Below are positions 5,123-5,169 of a DNA stretch of 5,169 nt, piece after piece. The stretch is from Rubrobacteraceae bacterium. Lineage in GTDB: Bacteria; Actinomycetota; Rubrobacteria; Rubrobacterales; Rubrobacteraceae. Below the pieces are notes generated by a model. The model was not told where the DNA came from. It saw only the letters and a program-made list of their open reading frames with translations, and ran no database searches. How positions within the stretch are numbered: the stretch's first letter is position 1; every line of letters starts with the position of its first letter. The stretch lies in contig JARDZQ010000170.1 in assembly GCA_029240775.1 (NCBI GenBank), positions 1-5,169 of the forward strand, given 5' to 3'. Position numbers and translations under genes: made by a program.

Positions 5123-5169
5123 ACAACCCTTCTCTCCGCCCGCTCCTTTATCCCCTTGAGCATCCCGCG
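5107..5169 (-). other. Possible C-terminal end of an upstream gene
   Basis: A minus-strand frame enters at the right edge and reads 20 codons (RGMLKGIKERAERRVVAGGS) to a TAG at 5107-5109. The basic, helical character would suit a protein's C-terminus, but a second frame is also open across this stretch and 63 bases are too few to decide. One copy of the CCTCCGGCC repeat would lie inside it. This is a weak call. Confidence 0.2.

Overview
This window looks like part of a GC-rich (about 60% by eye) bacterial chromosome. Every convincing gene is on the minus strand, so transcription runs from high to low coordinates. Strong GGAGG-type ribosome binding sites and families of small multi-spanning membrane proteins suggest an actinobacterium, perhaps Rubrobacter-like, or a neighbouring terrabacterial lineage. 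That placement is weak, because no ribosomal or taxonomic marker is present.

From right to left there is first a leader region (about 4971-5169) rich in symmetric DNA: two adjoining imperfect palindromes and a spaced direct repeat. Next comes a tight four-gene run (4970 to 3419): a 71-residue PLDc_N-type membrane protein, a six-helix DUF4386-like membrane protein, a two-helix membrane protein with an odd start, and a 66-residue tryptophan-rich membrane protein. At each of its three internal junctions the upstream stop codon abuts or overlaps the next Shine-Dalgarno, which points to one co-translated operon. A looser run on the same strand follows, with gaps of 68, 93 and 72 bases: a four-helix protein, an eight-helix protein and a dienelactone hydrolase-family enzyme, the only soluble enzyme here.

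The left fifth of the window (1-1029) holds no intact gene but two decaying membrane-protein genes. The first is a CPBP-type (CAAX-protease-like) gene whose reading must switch frame, whose TGA interrupts the C-terminus, and whose EExxxR-type segment is missing. The second is a membrane-protein gene interrupted by two in-frame TAG codons that runs off the left edge.

The genes do not form a recognisable pathway. Six small integral membrane proteins in a row, followed by a DLH-type hydrolase, could form a membrane-associated module or envelope stress response, but no function can be read from the sequence. There are no tRNA or rRNA genes, insertion sequences, CRISPR arrays or clear intrinsic terminators.
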